From NCBI GenBank assembly GCA_051747405.1, contig JBNJGC010000172.1:1-5157 (forward strand): a stretch of 5,157 bases of DNA, in the 5' to 3' direction. Source of the stretch: JAPHTQ01 sp051747405 (GTDB lineage: Bacteria > Pseudomonadota > Gammaproteobacteria > Thiohalomonadales > Thiohalomonadaceae). A model generated the notes under the pieces. That model did no database searches. It was not told the origin of the DNA and worked only from the letters and a program-made list of their open reading frames with translations. Shown piece after piece: positions 1-5,157 of the stretch; positions within the stretch are counted from its first letter, which is position 1; every line of letters starts with the position of its first letter. The position numbers and the translations under genes were made by a program.

Positions 1-515
1 TGCTTGAGAAAGGCCGAGAGCGACCAGTAGTTGAGGCCGAAGCGACGCCTTGCCACGTTGAACCAGTGGTTGAGCCAGAGCAGTAGGTCGTAGGCGCCGT
101 CGCCCAGATGGGCCAGCCACTGATTGTGGCGCATGATGCCGTCGAACTCATCGCCGTGAAGGACCAGGTAGCGCCGGCCGTCGGCGGCCTCGTGGATCGC
201 CTCGGCCTCAAGGCGAACCCCGTTGTAGTCACTGCCGACGTAGTCGCGGAACATCTCGTCGTGGTTGCCGGGGATGTAGGTGACGCGGGTGTCGTTACGT
301 GCCATGCGGAGTACCAGCGTGAGCAGCTCATTGTTGATTGGCGGCCAGTGCCAGCCCTTCTTCAGTTTCCACAGATCGAAGATATCACCCACCAGATAGA
401 GGTGGTCGCATTCGATGTGGTCGAGGAAGTCGAGGAGGTACCGGGTCTTGGCATCGCGTGTACCCAGATGCACGTCGGAGATGAAGATACTGCGGTAGTA
501 AAGCCTGTCGCTCAT
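1..515 (-). CDS. plcP: PlcP-like metallophosphoesterase (phospholipase C for lipid remodelling), partial
   Basis: This gene runs off the left edge; 171 N-terminal codons are visible, from an ATG at 515-513 with an AAGGAG ribosome site at 527-522, 6 nt upstream. The visible part carries the calcineurin-like metal-binding motifs in order: D14-x-H16 (SDVHLGTR), G43-D44, G83-N-H-D86 and H120-G-D. The final GHxH motif would lie outside the window. The family is usually annotated as UDP-2,3-diacylglucosamine diphosphatase (COG2908). However, true LpxH has GNRD where this protein has GNHD. The stretches GWHWP, ADGRRYLV, HGDEFD, RHNQWLAHLGD and NYWSLSA resemble rhizobial PlcP as I remember it. PlcP is a phospholipase C induced by phosphate starvation, which releases diacylglycerol from membrane phospholipids. 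The divergent Agt-type glycosyltransferase and the Pho-box-like promoter support that role. Identity is inferred; an uncharacterised LpxH-like hydrolase is the alternative. Confidence 0.82.
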   Translation of the reverse strand, partial: MSDRLYYRSIFISDVHLGTRDAKTRYLLDFLDHIECDHLYLVGDIFDLWKLKKGWHWPPINNELLTLVLRMARNDTRVTYIPGNHDEMFRDYVGSDYNGVRLEAEAIHEAADGRRYLVLHGDEFDGIMRHNQWLAHLGDGAYDLLLWLNHWFNVARRRFGLNYWSLSAFLK

Positions 516-557
516 GGCCCGCTCCTTCGCCGCTGCGGAGAGTTTCGTGTCGCTCCC

Positions 558-602
558 ATTGGACGTGCCGAAGATGACGGCCGCTTGACACTCGGATGAA
601 AC
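558..602 (-). promoter_or_regulatory. Leftward Pho-box array and -10 element for plcP
   Basis: Read on the minus strand there are three heptamers resembling the PhoB half-site CTGTCAT, each separated by 4 nt (11-bp period): GTTTCAT (602-596, 5/7), GTGTCAA (591-585, 5/7) and CCGTCAT (580-574, 6/7). Exactly 10 nt after the last heptamer comes TCCAAT (563-558), a 4/6 match to TATAAT. This is the geometry of classical pho promoters, where the box replaces the -35 element. A start site near 551 would give a leader of about 35 nt to the plcP ATG. The heptamers are imperfect and PhoB binding is inferred. Confidence 0.6.
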
Positions 603-615
603 TTCTGCGGCAGCC

Positions 616-634
616 GTTGCAACAGTGCTGCAAC
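616..634. repeat. Inverted repeat GTTGCA-N7-TGCAAC between the two Pho arrays
   Basis: Perfect 6-bp arms (616-621 and 629-634) flank a 7-nt centre. It sits between the two Pho-box-like arrays, just upstream of the rightward one, and its right arm overlaps a weak third heptamer (CTGCAAC, 628-634). It could be a small operator, but arms this short can occur by chance. There is no T-run, so it is not a terminator. Confidence 0.35.
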
Positions 635-638
635 CGGG

Positions 639-672
639 GTGTCATGAACAGGTCATGCGCAGGCCCTAGCAT
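639..672 (+). promoter_or_regulatory. Rightward Pho box and -10 element for the glycosyltransferase gene
   Basis: Two direct heptamers, GTGTCAT (639-645, 6/7 to CTGTCAT) and AGGTCAT (650-656, 5/7), are separated by the 4-nt spacer GAAC and so form an 18-bp Pho box. A -10-like TAGCAT (667-672, 4/6 to TATAAT, keeping TA and AT) follows after exactly 10 nt, the spacing of classical PhoB-dependent promoters such as phoA. The predicted start near 679 gives a leader of about 20 nt to the ATG at 699. Mirror-image architecture on the other strand strengthens the call. PhoB binding itself is inferred. Confidence 0.65.
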
Positions 673-698
673 GAGTTGATCAGGGGGCGAGTCTTTTC

Positions 699-1880
699 AT
701 GCGTATTATCATCATTTCTGATGTCTATTTTCCGCGGGTCAACGGGGTCTCGACCTCTATCCGCACCTTTCGTCGTGAACTCGAGGCACTGGGACACGAG
801 GTCTACCTGGTGGCGCCGGACTATGGTGAGGAGACCGAGGAGGAGTCGGGGATTTTTCGTGTCCCCTCACGCGGGGTCTACGCCGACCCGGAAGATCGCA
901 TGATGCACTATCGGGCGGTGTTGGCACTGGAGGAGAGGCTGCGCTCACTGGAGCCGGACCTGGTCCACATCCAGACCCCGTTCGTCGCCCACTATGCCGG
1001 GGTGCGCCTGGCCCATGCCCTGCAAGTGCCCACGGTACTGACCTATCACACCTATTTCGAAGAGTACCTCTATCACTATATTCGCTTCCTGCCACGCAGC
1101 CTGCTGCGCTGGTCGGTGCGCCACCTGACGCGCCAGCAGTGTAGCCAGGTCGATTCGGTGGTGGTGCCCACCGAGGCCTTCAGCCAGGTGTTGCGCGACT
1201 ATGGCGTGCGGGCCGAACTGGCGGTCAACCCCACCGGTATCGAGCTGGAGCGATTCAGCGGTGGTGACGGCGAGGCCTTTCGTCGCCACCACGGAATCGA
1301 GCCGGGGCGTCCGGTACTCGGCTTTGTCGGTCGGCTGGTGCACGAGAAGAACATCGATTTTCTGCTCCGGGTGTTGGCGCAGGTGCGGCAGGAGCAGCCG
1401 GATGCACTGTTGCTGCTCGCCGGAGAGGGGCCGGCAGAGACGCACCTGCGCGCCATGTGTCGGGAAATGGGGCTGGAGCAGAGTGTGCGGTTTGTCGGCA
1501 ACCTCGACTCGCAACGGCAGTTGCAGGGCTGTTACTGTGCCGCCGACCTGTTCATGTTTGCCTCGCGTACTGAAACCCAGGGTCTGGTCCTGCTGGAGGC
1601 GATGGCGCTGGGAGTGCCGGTGGTTTCCACGGCGCGGATGGGTACGGTAGAGATCCTCGCACCGCGTCGCGGCGCGGTGGTGGTAGAGGAGGATGAAGCG
1701 GAATTTGCCTCTGCTGTGCTGCGCCTGCTGGAGGATGCAGCGCTACGTCGGCAGTTGGCCGAGGAGGGGCGCAGCTATGCCGCCAGCTGGTCGGCTCCTG
1801 TCATGGCGATGCGTCTGGAGGATGTCTACATGGATACTGTGGAGTCGGCCTTTCTCTTCGGTCGTGAGATCAGCCGTTAA
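699..1880 (+). CDS. agt: GT4-family glycosyltransferase, likely diacylglycerol glycosyltransferase (Agt-type)
   Basis: Complete 393-residue GT-B glycosyltransferase with no membrane-spanning segment. The N-terminal acceptor domain opens with SDVYFPRVNGVSTSI (residues 7-21), the glycine-rich loop of GT4 enzymes, and holds YHTYFEEYLYHY (116-127), a signature seen in alpha-monoglucosyldiacylglycerol synthases and related enzymes. The C-terminal nucleotide-sugar domain has NPTGIE (177-182), GFVGRLVHEKN (208-218), AGEGP (241-245) and the E-x7-E motif E292-TQGLVLL-E300. An arginine-striped helix at 129-145 probably docks it on the inner membrane. Expected reaction: sugar transfer from UDP-sugar to diacylglycerol; the sugar (glucose, galactose or glucuronate) cannot be told from sequence. 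The start at 699 has a GGCGAG-like ribosome site at 686-691. Pairing with a PlcP-like gene and a Pho box points to phosphate-stress glycolipid synthesis; a mannosyltransferase acting on another lipid is the main alternative. Confidence 0.82.
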   Translation: MRIIIISDVYFPRVNGVSTSIRTFRRELEALGHEVYLVAPDYGEETEEESGIFRVPSRGVYADPEDRMMHYRAVLALEERLRSLEPDLVHIQTPFVAHYAGVRLAHALQVPTVLTYHTYFEEYLYHYIRFLPRSLLRWSVRHLTRQQCSQVDSVVVPTEAFSQVLRDYGVRAELAVNPTGIELERFSGGDGEAFRRHHGIEPGRPVLGFVGRLVHEKNIDFLLRVLAQVRQEQPDALLLLAGEGPAETHLRAMCREMGLEQSVRFVGNLDSQRQLQGCYCAADLFMFASRTETQGLVLLEAMALGVPVVSTARMGTVEILAPRRGAVVVEEDEAEFASAVLRLLEDAALRRQLAEEGRSYAASWSAPVMAMRLEDVYMDTVESAFLFGREISR

Positions 1881-2779
1881 CCCCTCTTCCCGCGCACCGC
1901 CTTGATGATGGTTTCGGCGCCGGCGCGAAAATCGCGCCCGACCGAGATCACCCCCAGTTGCTCGAGGCTGTCGTGGTGGGTCTCGGCCATCTCCCCGCCG
2001 AGACAGATGGGGGTGTCCATGCTCGAGGCCAGCCCGGCCAGCGCCTGCTCCAGGCTGTCAGTCAGTTCAATCGTGGTGCCGGAGAGGACGATGCCCGCCG
2101 GGGCGACCCGCTCAACCACCGGCGGCAGCTGCGACAGCGGCAGGTCGGCGCCGAGATAGAGGATGCGGAAGTTGCGCGCCCCGGCGGTGAGGCCGAACAG
2201 CAGCAGCCCCATTTCGTGCGCCTCACCCGGCAGGCAGGCGAGGAGCAGCGAAGGCCCCTGACCGCGCAGCACCTCATGGTTGAAGCGGGCGCCGATCTTG
2301 TTGCGCAGGTAGGCGGAGAAGAAGTGTTCCCGGGCGATACCGTCGGCGCGGCTCTCCCACTCATCGCCCACCTGTTCGAGTACCGGCAGCAGGACTTCGT
2401 CGATGATAAGGTCGATGGGGAAGAGGGTCAGCGGCTCGTTGAAGGCGGTATCGAGGGCTGCGGTGTCGAAGCGGTCGATAGCGTCGAGCATCCGCTCGCG
2501 GTAGCTGCGCCATTTGCTAAGCTCTGTCCCCTCCTCGCTGTCGATAACACCGTGCTTCTGTTCGGCGCGCAGACGCTCTACGGCGCGGCTGATGGAGTAG
2601 CCCGACTCCATCAGCCCCAGTACACGGCGTAACAGCGCCACTTCATCCATACTGTAGAGGCGGTGGCCGCTGGCGGTGCGGCGAGGAGTGGGTAGGCCGT
2701 AGCGCCGCTCCCAGGCCCGCAGGGTGACGGGGGCGATCCCTGTCAGGTCGGCGACGCGACCGATGGGTAAGTAGTCCAT
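1877..2779 (-). CDS. MerR-type regulator with cobalamin-binding domain (CarH/LitR-like)
   Basis: This 300-residue regulator starts at 2779 with a GGAGAA ribosome site at 2792-2787. Residues 3-72 form a MerR winged helix: YLPIGRVADLTGI, then the recognition stretch TLRAWERRYGLP (19-30) and SGHRLYS (37-43). Residues about 88-172 form the helical cap of B12-binding domains, with the CarH signature W-x9-EH (W141, E151-H152). Residues about 176-296 form the Rossmann-type cobalamin domain, with E186-x-H188-x-x-G191, whose His should be the lower axial cobalt ligand, plus LSGTT (232-236) and LGGE (260-263). Family members with AdoCbl are repressors in the dark and release DNA on illumination, typically controlling carotenoid or photolyase genes. 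None of those is in the window. E142 stands where Thermus CarH has H132, the ligand gained after light exposure. It may instead sense B12 rather than light. Confidence 0.88.
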   Translation of the reverse strand: MDYLPIGRVADLTGIAPVTLRAWERRYGLPTPRRTASGHRLYSMDEVALLRRVLGLMESGYSISRAVERLRAEQKHGVIDSEEGTELSKWRSYRERMLDAIDRFDTAALDTAFNEPLTLFPIDLIIDEVLLPVLEQVGDEWESRADGIAREHFFSAYLRNKIGARFNHEVLRGQGPSLLLACLPGEAHEMGLLLFGLTAGARNFRILYLGADLPLSQLPPVVERVAPAGIVLSGTTIELTDSLEQALAGLASSMDTPICLGGEMAETHHDSLEQLGVISVGRDFRAGAETIIKAVRGKRG

Positions 2780-2833
2780 CCTGTGCTTCTCCGCTGGTTG
2801 AATAGGAGGGGCTGGTCGAAGGTCTGGCGTGGT

Positions 2834-2861
2834 TTGACCCGGCCCCGGTGGGCTTTATGTT
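2834..2861 (+). promoter_or_regulatory. tmcA: Possible sigma70 promoter for tmcA
   Basis: TTGACC (2834-2839, 5/6 to TTGACA) and TATGTT (2856-2861, 4/6 to TATAAT) are 16 nt apart. Transcription would begin near 2868, leaving a leader of about 67 nt to the ATG at 2935. It abuts the leftward TATAAT of the regulator gene, so the two promoters would be back to back and partly overlapping. Weak call from consensus alone. Confidence 0.3.
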
Positions 2862-2886
2862 ACATTGATTATACAAAATTGCACAG
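2858..2886. promoter_or_regulatory. AT-rich promoter/operator of the MerR-B12 gene
   Basis: An AT-rich island stands out in GC-rich surroundings. On the minus strand it contains a perfect TATAAT (2873-2868), preceded by TTG. No good -35 is visible at the usual distance (GCAGGG at 17 nt), so the promoter may need activation or be weak. On the plus strand ACA triplets recur at 2862, 2873 and 2883 (spacings 11 and 10 bp). Two of them sit in TnnACA (TATACA 2870-2875, TGCACA 2880-2885), and a further TGTACA lies at 2899-2904. The CarH operator is described as 11-bp direct repeats of nTnnACAn, so binding by the adjacent regulator is plausible but inferred. Confidence 0.45.
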
Positions 2887-2934
2887 CACGCCCTGCTCTG
2901 TACAGTGCGCAGCCGTCTATCACCCTGGAGTCTT

Positions 2935-5115
2935 ATGTCCGAACAGCCCCCTCCACTCGCGCCGCAAAACCGCGCGGCGCTTTCGGCCTGGCTCGATGCC
3001 GCCGCCTACGGCGGGCAGCGGGCAACACTGGTGATTAGCGGTGAGGCGGCCTGGTGCCGGGCTCAGGCGGCGGCGGTGATGGCTGCCTTTGGCGGTGGTG
3101 ATGGCTGCCTCTGGTTGGGGGGGGAGGCGTTTCCGCCGTGTCGTCCCCTGGGGTGGCAGCAGGCGCGCAGCCAACTCGGCAGCGAGGCTGAGCGGCTGGT
3201 GGTGGACGGGCTGGAGGGGTTCGATGCCGAGGCCTTCGGTGCGCTGAGCGGGACGCTGCGTGCCGGCGGACTGCTGCTGCTGCTGACCCCGCCGCTGGAG
3301 CGCTGGCCGGAGCGGCCAGATCCGCAGTTGGCGCGGATGCTGCTCCACCCCTGGCAGCCGCAGGCGGTGGCGGGGCGTTTCATCCGCCGTTTCGTGGAGG
3401 TGTTGCGCAGCAGCCCCGATATCGGCTTCTGGTCTCAGGGCGGAGCGCCGCAGCTGCCGGCGTCTGCACCGCCACACTGGTCGGGGCTGAGCGAGGGGGA
3501 TCTCTATGCCGGCGAGGAGCAGCGGCTTGCGGTGGCGGCGGTCCACCATGTGGCGAAGGGGCACGCCCACCGACCGCTGGTGTTGAGCGCTGATCGTGGA
3601 CGCGGTAAGTCGGCGGCGCTGGGGATCGCCGCGGCGCAGCTGTTGCAGCAGGGGTTGAGACGGATCCTGGTGAGCGCACCGCGTATCGCTGCCGCCGAAC
3701 AGATCTTTGCCCATGCCGCGGCGCAACTGCCCGGCTGTGAGGCGCAGCGGGGGCGGCTCGGGTGGCAGGGGGCGGAGCTGGTGTTTGTGCCGCCCGATGC
3801 GCTGGTTCAGGCGCCCCACCGGGGTGCGCTGCTGCTGGTGGATGAGGCGGCGGCGATCCCCGCCGCACTGCTGGAGCGGATGCTGGCCGCCTATCCGCGG
3901 GTGGTTTTTGCGACCACTATTCACGGCTATGAGGGGACCGGGCGGGGCTTTGCGCTGCGTTTTCGCCAGGTGCTGGAGTCTCGTACTCCCGGTTGGCGCG
4001 CCATGCAGCTGTCGCAGCCGGTGCGCTGGGCTGAGGGGGACCCGCTGGAGCGGCTGGCGTTTCGCACCTTGCTATTGGATGCCGAGCCGGCCGCTGCGGA
4101 GGCGGTGGTTGGAGCGAGCGTGGAGCGGTGCCGGGTGGAGACGCTGGAGGCGGCACAACTGCTGGGGCGGGAGCGGGATCTTTCACAGCTCTTCGGGCTG
4201 CTGGTGCTGGCCCACTACCGCACCAGCCCCAACGATCTACGCCAGCTGCTCGATGGTCCGCAGCAGTATATCCACCTGTTGCGCTTTGCCGGCGAGATTG
4301 TCGGGGTGGCGCTGGTGGTGGACGAGGGGGCGCTGGATGGGGAGTTGGCGCAGCAGGTCTATCTGGGGCGGCGGCGTGTGCAGGGCCACCTGTTGCCGCA
4401 GTCGCTGGCCAATCATGCCGGCTTCCCGGAGGCGGCGAGGCTGGCCGGAGCGCGGGTGATGCGGGTGGCGATCCATCCGAGGTTACAGGGGCGGGGTTTG
4501 GGCAGTCTGCTGCTGGCTGAGGTGGTCCGGGCGGCAGGTACGCGTGGTCGAGATTACGTTGGCGCCAGCTTCGGAGCCACGTCGGACTTGTTGCGTTTTT
4601 GGCAACGCCAGGGGTGGCTGCCGGTGCGCCTTGGGCTGCGGCGGGAGGCCAGCAGCGGCAGCCACTCGGTGATGGTGATGAAACCGCTCTCCGAACGGGG
4701 TGAGCGGCTCTTTTTGCAGCTGTGGGAGCGCTTTGCCGAGCTGTTGCCGGAGCTGCTGGCCGGGCCGCTGTCGGCGCTGGATGGAGAGCTGGCCGACCGG
4801 CTGTTGTCGCTGGCGCCGACTATCGTGCATGAGAGTATCGGCAGCCAGGATCGACGGGATTTGGAGTCGTTCGCCTTCGGTCTGCGCGGCTATGAGCTGT
4901 GCGCCCTGGCGATCCGCAAGCTGGTGCTTCAGGCGCAGGGGAGTCGGCGGGCGCAGGCGCTGCTGGATGCCGCGCAGCGACAGCTGCTGCGTGACAAGGT
5001 GTTGCAGCGGCACGACTGGCCGCTGGTGGTCCGCCACGGCGGTTTTACGGGTAAGAAGGCGGCGCAGGCGAGCTTGCGTGAGGCGGTGGCGCGGCTGGTG
5101 CGGTACTATTTCTAG
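2935..5115 (+). CDS. tmcA: tRNA(Met) cytidine acetyltransferase TmcA
   Basis: TmcA makes N4-acetylcytidine at the wobble position (C34) of elongator tRNA(Met), using acetyl-CoA and ATP, which prevents misreading of AUA codons. The 726-residue product is somewhat longer than E. coli TmcA (671). Domains in order: N-terminal TmcA domain with VDGLEGFDAEAFGALSGTLR (about 86-105); RecD/DEAD-like helicase module with Walker A DRGRGKSA (220-227) and Walker B DEAAAIP (303-309), then HGYEGTGRGF and QPVRWAEG; GNAT acetyltransferase with MRVAIHPRLQGRGLG (509-523), whose Q-x-x-G-x-G loop binds acetyl-CoA, then FWQRQGW and REASSG; and a C-terminal tRNA-binding region. All key motifs are intact. I chose the ATG at 2935, behind TGGAG at 2926-2930 (short, 4-nt spacing). 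A GTG at 2905 would add ten residues but lacks a ribosome site and does not look like a TmcA N-terminus. Confidence 0.96.
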   Translation: MSEQPPPLAPQNRAALSAWLDAAAYGGQRATLVISGEAAWCRAQAAAVMAAFGGGDGCLWLGGEAFPPCRPLGWQQARSQLGSEAERLVVDGLEGFDAEAFGALSGTLRAGGLLLLLTPPLERWPERPDPQLARMLLHPWQPQAVAGRFIRRFVEVLRSSPDIGFWSQGGAPQLPASAPPHWSGLSEGDLYAGEEQRLAVAAVHHVAKGHAHRPLVLSADRGRGKSAALGIAAAQLLQQGLRRILVSAPRIAAAEQIFAHAAAQLPGCEAQRGRLGWQGAELVFVPPDALVQAPHRGALLLVDEAAAIPAALLERMLAAYPRVVFATTIHGYEGTGRGFALRFRQVLESRTPGWRAMQLSQPVRWAEGDPLERLAFRTLLLDAEPAAAEAVVGASVERCRVETLEAAQLLGRERDLSQLFGLLVLAHYRTSPNDLRQLLDGPQQYIHLLRFAGEIVGVALVVDEGALDGELAQQVYLGRRRVQGHLLPQSLANHAGFPEAARLAGARVMRVAIHPRLQGRGLGSLLLAEVVRAAGTRGRDYVGASFGATSDLLRFWQRQGWLPVRLGLRREASSGSHSVMVMKPLSERGERLFLQLWERFAELLPELLAGPLSALDGELADRLLSLAPTIVHESIGSQDRRDLESFAFGLRGYELCALAIRKLVLQAQGSRRAQALLDAAQRQLLRDKVLQRHDWPLVVRHGGFTGKKAAQASLREAVARLVRYYF

Positions 5116-5157
5116 TGTAGTGTTTCATACTGATTGACGTTTTCAGCGTGACGAGAA
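5116..5157. other. Short tail downstream of tmcA
   Basis: These 42 bases after the tmcA stop are less GC-rich than the genes. I see no hairpin with a T-run, no ribosome site and no start codon of a following gene before the window ends. The tmcA terminator, if any, lies outside. Confidence 0.4.

Noticed and set aside
1..515. Calling the left gene LpxH (UDP-2,3-diacylglucosamine diphosphatase of lipid A synthesis)
   Set aside because: The third metal motif is GNHD rather than GNRD, conserved stretches match PlcP as recalled, and the neighbour and promoter point to phosphate-stress lipid remodelling.
585..590. TTGACA on the plus strand as a -35 box for the glycosyltransferase gene
   Set aside because: No -10-like hexamer lies 16-18 nt downstream, and the bases are explained as the complement of a leftward Pho heptamer.
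1660..1682. GC-rich short palindromes (CGCGTCGCGGCGCGG type) near the end of the glycosyltransferase gene
   Set aside because: They lie inside coding sequence, have no T-run and are expected from the base composition; not a terminator.
1958..2632. 224-codon open frame on the plus strand opposite the MerR-B12 gene
   Set aside because: It is antisense to a clearly recognisable regulator, has low-complexity Gln/Gly/Ala-rich translation and no domain or ribosome site.
2905..2934. GTG at 2905 as the tmcA start
   Set aside because: No ribosome site precedes it and the ten extra residues do not resemble a TmcA N-terminus; the ATG at 2935 has TGGAG upstream.
2920..3924. 334-codon open frame on the minus strand inside tmcA
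   Set aside because: It is an antisense frame in GC-rich DNA; the translation is Arg/Gln/Pro-rich without motifs, while the plus strand carries all TmcA motifs.

Overview
The window is GC-rich, gene-dense chromosomal DNA with no RNA genes, mobile elements or CRISPR arrays that I can see. It suggests a gammaproteobacterium. The best clue is a full-length bacterial tRNA(Met) cytidine acetyltransferase (TmcA), closely collinear with the E. coli protein as I remember it. I cannot name a genus; a Chromatiales-like sulfur or purple bacterium would fit but is a guess.

Left part (1-1880): two divergent genes around a 183-bp intergenic region. Leftward is the N-terminal 171 codons of a metallophosphoesterase that resembles PlcP, the phosphate-starvation phospholipase C, more than LpxH. 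Rightward is a complete GT4 glycosyltransferase of the diacylglycerol-glycosylating (Agt) type. In phosphate-starved bacteria PlcP removes phosphate head groups from membrane phospholipids, and Agt sugar-coats the resulting diacylglycerol to make phosphorus-free glycolipids. The intergenic region carries one Pho-box-like array on each strand. Each is made of CTGTCAT-like heptamers at 11-bp spacing, followed exactly 10 nt later by a -10-like hexamer. This is the best signal in the window: an apparently complete PhoB-controlled lipid-remodelling switch.

Middle part (1877-2934): a leftward MerR-type regulator with a C-terminal cobalamin-binding domain (CarH/LitR type, a B12 light sensor family). 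Its stop codon overlaps that of the glycosyltransferase. The 155-bp gap to the next gene holds an AT-rich island with a perfect leftward TATAAT and ACA-containing repeats at 10-11 bp, a possible autoregulatory operator.

Right part (2935-5115): tmcA, divergent from the regulator, followed by 42 bp with nothing recognisable. I see no functional link between tmcA or the B12 regulator and the lipid-remodelling pair; the regulator's targets are not evident here.
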